From: Desulfuromonadaceae bacterium UBA5613
Lineage (GTDB): Bacteria; Desulfobacterota; Desulfuromonadia; Desulfuromonadales; UBA2197
Assembly (NCBI GenBank): GCA_002424625.1
Contig: DIKR01000097.1
Span: 1 to 12,805, forward strand
Length of the DNA stretch: 12,805 nucleotides
Direction of reading: 5' to 3'
The translations under genes were made by a program, and so were the position numbers. Each line of letters opens with the position of its first letter. Position 1 is the first letter of the stretch. Below, one piece after another: positions 6,236 through 12,724 of the stretch. The notes under the pieces were generated by a model that saw only the letters and a list, made by a program, of their open reading frames with translations, searched no databases and was not told the DNA's origin.

Positions 6236-7399
6236 TCAGCGCGAAAGGAGCGACGGACGCTCCAGCACCACCCGGAACGCTTCGAGATCATGGTTGGCAA
6301 AGGAATACGCCGAACCCCAGAGATAGATGCGAAAAGAACGATAGAGTCGTTCGCCCCAGCGCTGGATGACCTCTTCACGGGCCGCTTCAAGATTTTCCGC
6401 CCAGGCCTTGCAAGTGAGATAGTAACTGTGCCGGTCGTTGTGCACAGCCAGCACCTCGAACGAGGTTTTGTCCACCTCGGCGAGGAAATCGTGCAGGCAG
6501 AAAAAAGCGTGGTTGCCGGGAAAGATGTAGCGGGAAATAAAGGTCGATTTGGAATACTTTTCCCGAAAAGCGCTGGCGTCGAGATAGACCCGTCCGCCCG
6601 GCTTCAACAGTCGCAGCAACTGCCGCAGGACGGCCGGATAATCGGTCAGATGTTCCATGACGCCGAGAATGGCGATGGCATCATAGGGTTCAGGGGATGC
6701 ATATTCGAAAAAGTCCTGAAAGTGGACCTGACAAGGGAGTTGATTTTGCTGGATCAACTCCGCCAGAAACTGCTCTGACTTGCGGGAGATGGTGAGTGAA
6801 GTGACCTGAATCCCCTGTCGGCCCGCATATTCCGTTAAAGTTCCCCAGCCGCCGCCGACATCGAGCAGCCGATCTCCCGGCTTGAGCTGGCACGCTTGCA
6901 GGGCATAATCGAGTTTGCGCCGCTGTGCCCTGGCAAGTTCTTCGTCATCCCGCTCGAATACTGCTTGCGAGTAGCAGCGGGTCTCGTCCATGAAGAGCAG
7001 GAAAAAATCCTGATCGTGTTCGTAGTGGCTGGAGATCGCTTTGTGATTGGTTTTGACCTGGCCGATAAAGAACGGGAGACATCTGCTCAGCAGATAGTGA
7101 AGAGGGTGGCGATCTGTCAACATCGTGCGAAAAGCGGCGAGCTGAAAGAGATCGCCGGCCACGTCCAGACTCCCCGAGATATAAGCTTCACAGAACTTGA
7201 GCTCGTCAAAGCTGCAGAGAGCCGCCAGCCCGTTGCGATCGTTGACGGTGAATGCCAGGACGGGTGATCCCTGGCCAAAACGATAGCTAAAACTCCCGAG
7301 ACGGAGCTCAAACGGAGTGCTGACCTTGTTCTCCATTTGCCTTTGGATCAGTCTGATGATCCGGTCGTAGCGCGGCAACTCCAAGGTAGATTCGGGCAT
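6236..7399 (-). CDS. Cyclopropane-fatty-acyl-phospholipid synthase-like methyltransferase
   Basis: At 387 aa it is about the length of E. coli Cfa (382). The N-terminal third (about 1-125) matches the lipid-binding domain. The rest is a SAM-dependent methyltransferase with motif I LDVGGGWGTL (179-188), the conserved MEH (248-250), and an RYIFPG stretch (290-295). The family makes cyclopropane rings on unsaturated phospholipid chains at the inner membrane. Two positions that hold bicarbonate in E. coli Cfa are changed here: the Cys of YSCAYW is Gln145, and the His of LLHTIG is Asp274. The Glu (249) and Tyr (326 or 327) positions are kept. It may therefore make a methylated or other product instead of a cyclopropane. 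AGAGG lies 6 bases before the ATG. It has its own promoter candidate at 7433-7460 and converges with the desulfurase cluster. Confidence 0.88.
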   Translation of the reverse strand: MPESTLELPRYDRIIRLIQRQMENKVSTPFELRLGSFSYRFGQGSPVLAFTVNDRNGLAALCSFDELKFCEAYISGSLDVAGDLFQLAAFRTMLTDRHPLHYLLSRCLPFFIGQVKTNHKAISSHYEHDQDFFLLFMDETRCYSQAVFERDDEELARAQRRKLDYALQACQLKPGDRLLDVGGGWGTLTEYAGRQGIQVTSLTISRKSEQFLAELIQQNQLPCQVHFQDFFEYASPEPYDAIAILGVMEHLTDYPAVLRQLLRLLKPGGRVYLDASAFREKYSKSTFISRYIFPGNHAFFCLHDFLAEVDKTSFEVLAVHNDRHSYYLTCKAWAENLEAAREEVIQRWGERLYRSFRIYLWGSAYSFANHDLEAFRVVLERPSLLSR

Positions 7400-7432
7400 A
7401 AGAACCTCTTCACAGAAGTAAATTTACCCCCC

Positions 7433-7460
7433 AATATAGCACTGTCTGTAACTATTTCAA
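7433..7460 (-). promoter_or_regulatory. Sigma70-like promoter of the methyltransferase gene
   Basis: On the minus strand TTGAAA (7460-7455, 5 of 6) and TATATT (7438-7433, 5 of 6) are separated by 16 bases. This is the best promoter match in the window. The start point would be near 7426, some 27 bases before the ATG at 7399, with the ribosome binding site between. It begins directly after the stop codon of the truncated HPP gene, so the methyltransferase can be made independently of the nrf genes. Confidence 0.6.
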
Positions 7461-7462
7461 TT

Positions 7463-7840
7463 TCACCTCACTCCCACCCCGATGGCCATGGATAATGGCG
7501 TGGAACCAAAGAGAGCAACCACGATCACCGCCACCACGGCGGAGACCAGATGTCCGCCGACAAGGTTGCGAGGCTGTGCCAGAGGTGAGTCGTTGGCACC
7601 GAACAGCAGGACCGCTGAAGCGCCAAAGGAACCGATCAGCAAGGGGGAACCAACGAGCATGGTCATTTCGTAGATGGCCAGGATTCCCAGAGTTGCGCTG
7701 AGAAAACTCCAGAAGGCATAGCGCAGCGACATCGAAGGGCGCTCCCCCCTGAGCGGAACCTTGCAGTTACGGGATAACCGGACCAACCTTTTTTTAATCG
7801 CAACATTCCTCCGCATGAGGATGGAAAGGCGTCTTTTCAT
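7463..7840 (-). CDS. HPP-family membrane protein, truncated at the C-terminus
   Basis: The 125-aa frame contains the start of an HPP-family protein (PF04982): membrane segments at about 42-62, 66-81 and 92-111, and the family stretches PLLIGSFGASAVLLFG (66-81) and SPLAQPRNLVGGH (85-97). It then ends with GVGVR and a stop, before the next membrane helix and the His-Pro-Pro motif that names the family. Members are usually some 160 aa or longer. The following 63 bp contain no remnant of the missing part. HPP proteins of cyanobacteria and plant plastids are reported nitrite transporters, which fits the nearby nrfHA, but this copy is probably inactive. No strong ribosome binding site precedes the ATG at 7840. 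A second possible start is at 7732, with AGGGGGGAG 9-10 bases ahead. It lies 18 bp after the NapH-like gene. Confidence 0.75.
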   Translation of the reverse strand: MKRRLSILMRRNVAIKKRLVRLSRNCKVPLRGERPSMSLRYAFWSFLSATLGILAIYEMTMLVGSPLLIGSFGASAVLLFGANDSPLAQPRNLVGGHLVSAVVAVIVVALFGSTPLSMAIGVGVR

Positions 7841-7858
7841 GTCATGACCGCTTGTTTC

Positions 7859-8860
7859 TTAATGACTCAGGTAAGGCACAAGGGATATGAGCCGCTCATA
7901 ATCAGCAGAACTCAACGAACTGAACCAATATCCGTTCGCCATGCCGGCACCAACCCCGGCAAAAAAGATGAGGACAACCACTGTCGGATAGATCCACACC
8001 GGCAGGGGCCGCTTCCAGAAGACCGGCTGCATGGTGAGGACATCTTTCTCCGGACAGTTCGCGGTACAGGTGAGACAGCCGGTGCACTCTGGCGAAGAAA
8101 CCGTCGTGCAGGTATGTACGGCAATTTGGGAGGGACAGACGGCGGTACAACGTTGACAGCCCGTGCACCCGGTTTTGTTCCGCCGGATTTTAAAGGGACT
8201 GACGAAGCTGACCAGCCCCAGCAATGCACCATAGGGACAGAGATAGCGGCACCAGAAATTTTTGAAGAGCAGGGACAACAGGGTCATGCTCACCAGGACA
8301 ACCATCGTGGTTACGGACATGCGGGTGAAGAAGTGGAGCATCTTGATATCGCTGGCCGCCCAGTAGGGAGCATCGAGAAAGCCGCCGAGCGCTTCGGCCG
8401 GCATGTCGACGAGGATGAGTTTGACGAAAAAAAAGAGCAGAAAATACTTGATCCCCCGCAAAAAGAAGTCAAGCCAGCGCCAGATTCGAAAGTTCCAACC
8501 GAACCAGGATCTTCCCAGCTTGTGCGCCCATTCCGAGAGAGTGCCGACCGGGCATAGCCAGGAACAGAACGATTTCTTGGCGAGAAGACTCATCAACAGG
8601 ATCGACAGAAAAATAATCAGCGCCGCCGGATGAACCGGGTGAATGCTGCCGGAAAATAGCCAATATTTGAGGCTGACCAGGGCGCCGATCGGGAGGAAAC
8701 CCTCCACCCCCGGTGGGCGGGAAACCAGGGGGGCGGCGCCAGTCTCAAGGGCATGGATAAAAAGGGCAAAACGAACGCCGATACCAACGACCCAAAATAA
8801 AAAGCACCACTGCACAATGATGCGGAAGGTGCTTGCGGATTTCTTTGAAAACTCTGCCAT
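7859..8860 (-). CDS. NapH/NosR-like membrane-bound 4Fe-4S protein
   Basis: This 333-aa polytopic protein has hydrophobic segments at about 14-36, 79-95, 137-152, 183-200, 206-222 and 288-307. It carries two membrane-edge cysteine pairs of the form CxxxCP (Cys99/Cys103 and Cys204/Cys208), a hallmark of NapH, NosR and related quinol-linked proteins. It also has two classical 4Fe-4S motifs, CxxCxxCxxxCP, at 232-242 and 259-269. Such proteins pass electrons between the quinol pool and periplasmic or cytoplasmic redox partners. It lies 57 bp after nrfA, past a strong hairpin, and is followed by the HPP fragment. The ribosome binding site is weak (GAGAAAG, rather far from the ATG). I infer a link to nitrite respiration. 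No napA, napB or nosZ is in the window, so it should not be named napH on this evidence. Confidence 0.9.
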   Translation of the reverse strand: MAEFSKKSASTFRIIVQWCFLFWVVGIGVRFALFIHALETGAAPLVSRPPGVEGFLPIGALVSLKYWLFSGSIHPVHPAALIIFLSILLMSLLAKKSFCSWLCPVGTLSEWAHKLGRSWFGWNFRIWRWLDFFLRGIKYFLLFFFVKLILVDMPAEALGGFLDAPYWAASDIKMLHFFTRMSVTTMVVLVSMTLLSLLFKNFWCRYLCPYGALLGLVSFVSPFKIRRNKTGCTGCQRCTAVCPSQIAVHTCTTVSSPECTGCLTCTANCPEKDVLTMQPVFWKRPLPVWIYPTVVVLIFFAGVGAGMANGYWFSSLSSADYERLISLVPYLSH

Positions 8861-8881
8861 GTTATTGGACTTTCTCGGCGA

Positions 8882-8909
8882 TCCGGGGGCAGGTTTACCT
8901 GCCCCCGGA
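8882..8909 (-). terminator. Strong GC-rich hairpin between nrfA and the NapH-like gene
   Basis: TCCGGGGGCAGGT (8882-8894) and ACCTGCCCCCGGA (8897-8909) are perfect inverted copies separated by two bases, giving an 11-13 bp stem with a very short loop. It lies 8 bp past the nrfA stop. No T run follows on the minus strand, so it is not a classic intrinsic terminator. It may partly terminate, or protect the 3' end of nrfHA mRNA and lower expression of the downstream genes. Confidence 0.6.
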
Positions 8910-8917
8910 GTGACAGG

Positions 8918-10366
8918 CTATCTCCCGGCAAAGGGGTCCTTGATTTCATGCTCGGGCTTAAACATGAGCTTCTTGACTCCCCGGTTGTTCACATACTTGT
9001 CCATCTCCAGTTCAACTTTGACCGGGACAGTCACTCCGGCTTTGGTCAGGATCTGACGCAATAAACCTTCGGCCTTACCGGCGTGACTGGCGGCATCGCC
9101 AAGGATACGCATGGCTTCGCTGGGATTATGGAAACCGGTTGAATTCTCGGCACCGATGAAGACAACCCGATAGAAGGCCTCCTCGTAGTGATCCCGGGCC
9201 AGGGCATAAAGATCCTTGTCAATCTGCTTGCCTTCAGCTTGGGACTTGTTAGCCATCTCAAAGAGTTTGGCCACAGACGCAGTAGCGTAGCCGGAACGAA
9301 TGAACTGGGACATGGTCCGATCCTGAAGGGAGATGACCTGATTACGCAGCCATTCGGGCGACTCAGTGTGGCACTGCTGGCAGGCCTTCAGATCATTTTT
9401 CAACGGGCTCATAATCCGGTGATCGGAAACCTTGTGAGCTCCAACTTTAGTGTAGGGCATGTGACAGTCGGAACAGGCGACACCCGCTTGCCAGTGGACA
9501 CTATTGTTAGAGAAGAGTTCGAATTCCGGATGACGAATGAAGGCCAGCTTGAAACCGGTCACACTCTGGGTCCACTCAGCACTGGCCGGATTACTACGGA
9601 GCTTTTTGATGATGTTCTCGATGGTGATGCCGCCCCACTGGCTTTCATCCCAGGGGAAAAGCACATCGGTAGATTTCATGTCGGCATTTTTGGTGATGCT
9701 GTAGGTGACATGACACTGGGCGCACACCAATGATCGCTTATCCTGTTGAGTCAGCTTCGCCTCATCAACGCCAAGTTTTTGCAGCCCTTTGCCGAGGGTA
9801 AAGCCGCGAGAGATTTTCAGCGACATGTCGCGGTTGCTGTGACAATCGATACAGGCCACCCCGAGCGTCTGATGTTCCTGCGGAATCTCGGCCAGAACTT
9901 CCTTGAATGGTTTAGAAAAATAATCCTCCCCCATGCGCTCTTCAAGCTGGGGGGCGTAAGGGGTCTTGCAGCTCAGACATGAACCTCCCGCTTTGTACCG
10001 CCCCGGATCAACTCTCAACTGATCCTCAATCATATAATGATGTCCGCGCGGTTCGCTGTACTCTGAACCCATCGCCCAGCCATTATAAAGGAGCGCCAAA
10101 AACGGAAACTCGTCGAGTTTGTCGGGGAGTTCTTCGCCGACATCAAAACCTTTCTTGTACTTGCTCTTCCCCGCCGCAGTCGGTTCACTCGTCTGTTTCC
10201 AAAGTTCGTATTCCACCGGGTAAACCTTCCCCCACTGTGCCGGATCGATGGTTCCGTCAGCAATCTCGGCGGTACGAACAGGCTCTGCTTTCTTGGGGGA
10301 ACAGCCGGCATTGACCAGCATGATCCCGAAGAACGCTACGAGGGCACAACATTTCAGCATTTTCAT
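8918..10366 (-). CDS. nrfA: Ammonia-forming cytochrome c nitrite reductase, catalytic subunit NrfA
   Basis: This 482-aa periplasmic pentaheme enzyme reduces nitrite to ammonium with six electrons. Heme 1 has the catalytic CxxCK motif (130-134, Lys134 as ligand). The other hemes are CIDCH (172-176), CAQCH (215-219), CSDCH (298-302) and CQQCH (329-333). The active-site trio corresponds to Arg107, Tyr222 and His279. The E. coli calcium ligands Glu215, Lys261 and Gln263 are replaced by Thr221, Phe276 and Arg278. This is the signature of the calcium-independent form, where an arginine fills the calcium site, as described for Geobacter lovleyi. The N-terminus has a signal sequence ending at Cys22 (VNAGC), a poor lipobox. 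GGGAGG lies 5 bases ahead, and the ATG overlaps the nrfH stop as ATGA. It works in a membrane complex with NrfH. Confidence 0.97.
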   Translation of the reverse strand: MKMLKCCALVAFFGIMLVNAGCSPKKAEPVRTAEIADGTIDPAQWGKVYPVEYELWKQTSEPTAAGKSKYKKGFDVGEELPDKLDEFPFLALLYNGWAMGSEYSEPRGHHYMIEDQLRVDPGRYKAGGSCLSCKTPYAPQLEERMGEDYFSKPFKEVLAEIPQEHQTLGVACIDCHSNRDMSLKISRGFTLGKGLQKLGVDEAKLTQQDKRSLVCAQCHVTYSITKNADMKSTDVLFPWDESQWGGITIENIIKKLRSNPASAEWTQSVTGFKLAFIRHPEFELFSNNSVHWQAGVACSDCHMPYTKVGAHKVSDHRIMSPLKNDLKACQQCHTESPEWLRNQVISLQDRTMSQFIRSGYATASVAKLFEMANKSQAEGKQIDKDLYALARDHYEEAFYRVVFIGAENSTGFHNPSEAMRILGDAASHAGKAEGLLRQILTKAGVTVPVKVELEMDKYVNNRGVKKLMFKPEHEIKDPFAGR

Positions 10367-10854
10367 GGTTTCCTCCCTTTTGTATCCGTTTGATTAACTC
10401 CGACTGTACCGGTCAGCCGATGACGCAATTGACGGTGACACCCCCAGCATTGCCGAGTGGTATCCATCGATGACACTGCTTCCGCATGACAACGGATGCA
10501 GTTGTCTTGAACGACCTGACTGCCGTGGCTGGATAAGGTAATACGTTCCGGTATCTGCCCACTCTGGAAGGCAACCACATCCTTCATGCCGTCGATTGAT
10601 TTCCAGAGATAGTGTTCGAAATGATTGTCGTTGGGGAGATGACAATCGACGCAGCGAATCCGTCGATGGGCGCCAGCATGACTCCAGGCGGTGTACTGCT
10701 CCTCCATGACATGGCAACTGCTGCCACAGAATGCCGGCGATTCGGACTTGGCAAGAAGTTGTGGCGGTCCAACTAATAAAATGGCCAAGACCACCAAACC
10801 AACGACTCCGGTTGCAATCAGCATGATGAATTTAGGGGATTTCAAGAATTGCAT
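10363..10854 (-). CDS. nrfH: Cytochrome c nitrite reductase membrane subunit NrfH (NapC/NirT family)
   Basis: This 163-aa protein has one N-terminal membrane anchor (about 9-29) and four heme attachment sites on the periplasmic side. The sites are Cys43/Cys47-His48, Cys68/Cys71-His72, Cys119/Cys122-His123 and Cys136/Cys139-His140. NrfH oxidises menaquinol and feeds electrons to NrfA. The first site is CX3CH (FCGSSCHVM) instead of the usual CX2CH, but it keeps the following Met50, which in Desulfovibrio vulgaris NrfH is the ligand of the first heme. AGGAG lies 6 bases before the ATG. It is the first gene of the nrf operon, directly after an FNR-type site, and its stop overlaps the nrfA start by four bases. 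Confidence 0.95.
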   Translation of the reverse strand: MQFLKSPKFIMLIATGVVGLVVLAILLVGPPQLLAKSESPAFCGSSCHVMEEQYTAWSHAGAHRRIRCVDCHLPNDNHFEHYLWKSIDGMKDVVAFQSGQIPERITLSSHGSQVVQDNCIRCHAEAVSSMDTTRQCWGCHRQLRHRLTGTVGVNQTDTKGRKP

Positions 10855-10896
10855 ATTTTCTCCTGAAGCATGCGTTTCAACAATCTCAGGGCAGGG

Positions 10897-10938
10897 AATA
10901 TGAAACTCTTATCCTGAAAAATCCTTGACCCTGATCAA
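10897..10938 (-). promoter_or_regulatory. nrfH promoter with FNR/CRP-family binding site
   Basis: The minus strand reads TTGAT-N4-GTCAA at 10938-10925, one base from the FNR consensus TTGAT-N4-ATCAA. The centre of the site is at 10931.5. CATATT at 10902-10897 matches the -10 consensus in 4 of 6 bases and puts the start point near 10890, exactly 41.5 bases from the site centre, the classic class II activation distance. No good -35 is present, as expected when an activator replaces it. The binding protein could be FNR, or a nitrite- or NO-sensing relative such as DNR/NnrR. The leader before the nrfH ATG is about 36 bases. Confidence 0.65.
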
Positions 10939-11067
10939 AAAGTTGAAATAAAACTCCTTCAGGACAGTGTAGAATTCCGTTTGATGATGTAGCAGAGTGA
11001 CCGGGAAGGGTCAGGTCAGGTTCGACGGGGATCCTGCCCCCTGCCTGGAGGGGAATGGGATTCATAA

Positions 11068-11619
11068 TCAATACTCGCGCACCAAACGAGGGCTTCCCTC
11101 CTCTACCTGGGCTGGATAGGTTACTCGCTCTCCAGAGATCTCCGCCATCGGTGTAATGGTATGGGGTTTGGCGCTTTTAGAGGTGAATATATCCACAACA
11201 TCAATACCGCGGACAATCAGTGCATCTCCAACGAGGGAACGATGGCAGCGCCAGGGGACCGCTTCGGCGCACATGATGACAGTTGTCTTCTCACTGGACA
11301 GCTCAACAAGCTTCATCAGGGCTACTGCAAACTCTGGTGTCTGCATGTAATCGGCAAAGCCGCGGAAAGAAATGTTGCGCCAGCCGGTATTGAGGGAATC
11401 GGCGCGAGCGTGCCGTAACCCTCCAAGCGCTTTCATATGCCGGTAACCGATTCGGCGGTTACGCAGTAACTTTCCCAGCGTGTCTTTGTTAAACTGAGGA
11501 TTGTGCCGAGAACGGGGGATGCTCCGTACATCCACCAGTCGTTCGATGCCATACGCCCGCAGCAAACCAACAAATTCGTCGAGGCTGTGAGTCGAATGTC
11601 CAATGGTATAGACTTTCAT
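11068..11619 (-). CDS. DUF488 family protein
   Basis: The start was set at the ATG at 11619 (183 aa), because the family begins there: Met-Lys-Val-Tyr-Thr-Ile-Gly-His-Ser-Thr. A longer in-frame reading from 11844 would add 75 residues that overlap the ferredoxin gene and resemble no domain. Family landmarks are TIGHST (5-10), the DVRSIPRSR stretch (30-38), and the C-terminal motif with Cys117-Ala-Glu followed by Cys125-His126-Arg127. The protein is soluble and has no signal peptide. DUF488 proteins are widespread, and their biochemical role is not settled. The conserved Cys and Cys-His-Arg suggest a catalytic or metal site. It is 19 bp after the ferredoxin gene, so the two are probably co-transcribed. 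The 213-bp gap after it carries the nrf promoter. Confidence 0.85.
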   Translation of the reverse strand: MKVYTIGHSTHSLDEFVGLLRAYGIERLVDVRSIPRSRHNPQFNKDTLGKLLRNRRIGYRHMKALGGLRHARADSLNTGWRNISFRGFADYMQTPEFAVALMKLVELSSEKTTVIMCAEAVPWRCHRSLVGDALIVRGIDVVDIFTSKSAKPHTITPMAEISGERVTYPAQVEEGSPRLVREY

Positions 11620-11638
11620 CTGAGCATGATCCTTGGCC

Positions 11639-11839
11639 CTAGCGGAACTCCTGCCAATGAATACACGAAACCGGGCAGACGTCGATGGCCTCGCTTTCGA
11701 TTTCTGCCTCGGTTGCGCCGCTCGAATCGAAGCATTCGGCTTTGCCGTTATCGGCATAACGGAATACGCCCGGCAGATTATCAATACAGAGTCCGCAACT
11801 GATACATTCATCCTGATCGACCCACGCTTGCTTAACCAT
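11639..11839 (-). CDS. Ferredoxin with a single 4Fe-4S (or 3Fe-4S) cluster
   Basis: This 66-aa protein has one complete cluster motif, Cys12-x2-Cys15-x2-Cys18 with the distant Cys55-Pro, as in the one-cluster ferredoxins of Desulfovibrio and Thermotoga. Two further cysteines (Cys36 and Cys59) are not expected ligands; they could pair as a disulfide or help an alternative cluster. The protein is acidic and cytoplasmic and should be a low-potential one-electron carrier. AAGGAG lies 8 bases before the ATG at 11839. Another ATG five bases upstream is in a different frame. It sits between the exported DUF6448-type gene and the DUF488 gene. Its electron partner is not visible here. Confidence 0.92.
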   Translation of the reverse strand: MVKQAWVDQDECISCGLCIDNLPGVFRYADNGKAECFDSSGATEAEIESEAIDVCPVSCIHWQEFR

Positions 11840-11896
11840 GGCATTTTCTCCTTTTTAGTTGTCTGCCTTTTCTGGCAAGAGGTTCGTATCTCCTCC

Positions 11897-11934
11897 CCGG
11901 GAGTCCCGGCGCGCTAAAGCACGACATACTCCCG
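11897..11934. repeat. Overlapping inverted repeats upstream of the ferredoxin gene
   Basis: CGGGAGT (11898-11904) is repeated in inverse as ACTCCCG (11928-11934), 23 bases away. A second, mutually exclusive 5-bp hairpin CCGGG/CCCGG with a 3-base loop occupies 11897-11909. Both lie in the 99-bp gap between the exported protein gene and the ferredoxin gene. They could form a processing or attenuation structure. No T run follows, so termination is doubtful. Confidence 0.3.
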
Positions 11935-11938
11935 TCGG

Positions 11939-12577
11939 TCAGTGGGCAGGCTCACCTTTGGCGGCGGCACTATCTTGACCGTGATGAGCGGAATCGGCAT
12001 GGCGTTTGATCTGGCCGTGAATACCTTCCACATAGTGGGTAAAAACCACATAGGACTCGACAAACTCACGACCTGCAGCCACGCTGTCTTTTGCATGTTT
12101 CTGATTCTCGTAGGCACGGGTGAAGCGCTCACGAATGCCCTGGGCCAAGGCGCCGGTCATGACCTCGACGACTTTGTCGATCGACCCTGTCTTTAAAGCC
12201 TGATCGGTCAGAACAATCGCCGGATCAATTGAGACTCCTGGTTTCAGCCCGGTATAGGGCGCCCCTTCGCCAGCACGGTGGATACGCACCAAGGTTTCAA
12301 AAAAGTACATGTCAGCCAGTTCCTTGGCCTCGGGGCTCTGCTTGCGCACTGCCAAGGTTTCAGCGAAGGCACCACGAACAACCTTCTCCTCGTCGGCCGA
12401 GATCCACTTGAGGACCGGGGTAATATCTCCCTGAGCAAGAGCAGTCCGGGCATCGATGACCACCGGCCCGTCGAGGGTGTCACAATGGGCTATGGCTTGG
12501 TCGGGAAGCATCACCGCCAGGGCAATGAGGAAAATGGTCCAAATCAATGCTCGTGATTTTCTTGCTTGTCCGTTCAT
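11939..12577 (-). CDS. Exported protein of an uncharacterised family (recalled as DUF6448)
   Basis: This 212-aa protein has a signal peptide (hydrophobic 11-24, cleavage probably after Ala-Ile-Ala at 28-30). The mature protein starts with the highly characteristic HCDTLDGPVV (31-40). Other strongly patterned stretches are LAVRKQSPEAKELAD (75-89), YFFETLVRIHRAGEGAPYTG (91-110) and AGREFVESYVVFTHYVEG (168-185). I recall these as hallmarks of a family named DUF6448 with no known function, but I could not check the number. His31, Cys32, His100, His181 and a His-rich tail (193, 198, 199, 212) suggest metal or heme binding. GGGAG lies about 8 bases before the ATG. It is followed after 99 bp by the ferredoxin gene, possibly in one transcript. 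Confidence 0.85.
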   Translation of the reverse strand: MNGQARKSRALIWTIFLIALAVMLPDQAIAHCDTLDGPVVIDARTALAQGDITPVLKWISADEEKVVRGAFAETLAVRKQSPEAKELADMYFFETLVRIHRAGEGAPYTGLKPGVSIDPAIVLTDQALKTGSIDKVVEVMTGALAQGIRERFTRAYENQKHAKDSVAAGREFVESYVVFTHYVEGIHGQIKRHADSAHHGQDSAAAKGEPAH

Positions 12578-12662
12578 GGTCTTTCTCCCTTTGAGTTTTA
12601 TAACGCCAGGGGCCCCATGCCACCGGTCAGTTGAGCAGACTTAAGAAGAGAACTCTGCGCGC

Positions 12663-12691
12663 TATTAACGGCGGCTGCAAACGTCGGTCAA
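12663..12691 (-). promoter_or_regulatory. Weak promoter candidate ahead of the exported protein gene
   Basis: On the minus strand TTGACC (12691-12686, 5 of 6) is followed after 17 bases by TTAATA (12668-12663), a poor -10. It would give a leader of about 75-80 bases to the ATG at 12577. No FNR-type site was seen in 12578-12805. Confidence 0.25.
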
Positions 12692-12724
12692 CTCTGAACC
12701 TCATTGTCCTGTGACTTTAGCACC

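Noticed and set aside
7844..8557. 237-codon plus-strand frame
   Set aside because: Antisense to the NapH-like gene with its iron-sulfur motifs, so a shadow.
9188..9733. 181-codon plus-strand frame
   Set aside because: Antisense to nrfA, whose heme motifs fix the true frame.
11020..11055. CCTGCCCCC-containing stretch similar to the hairpin after nrfA
   Set aside because: The similarity is short and lacks the second arm, so a repeat family cannot be claimed from one window.
10886..11071. 61-codon minus-strand frame between DUF488 and nrfH
   Set aside because: No ribosome binding site or recognisable content, and it covers the nrf regulatory site.
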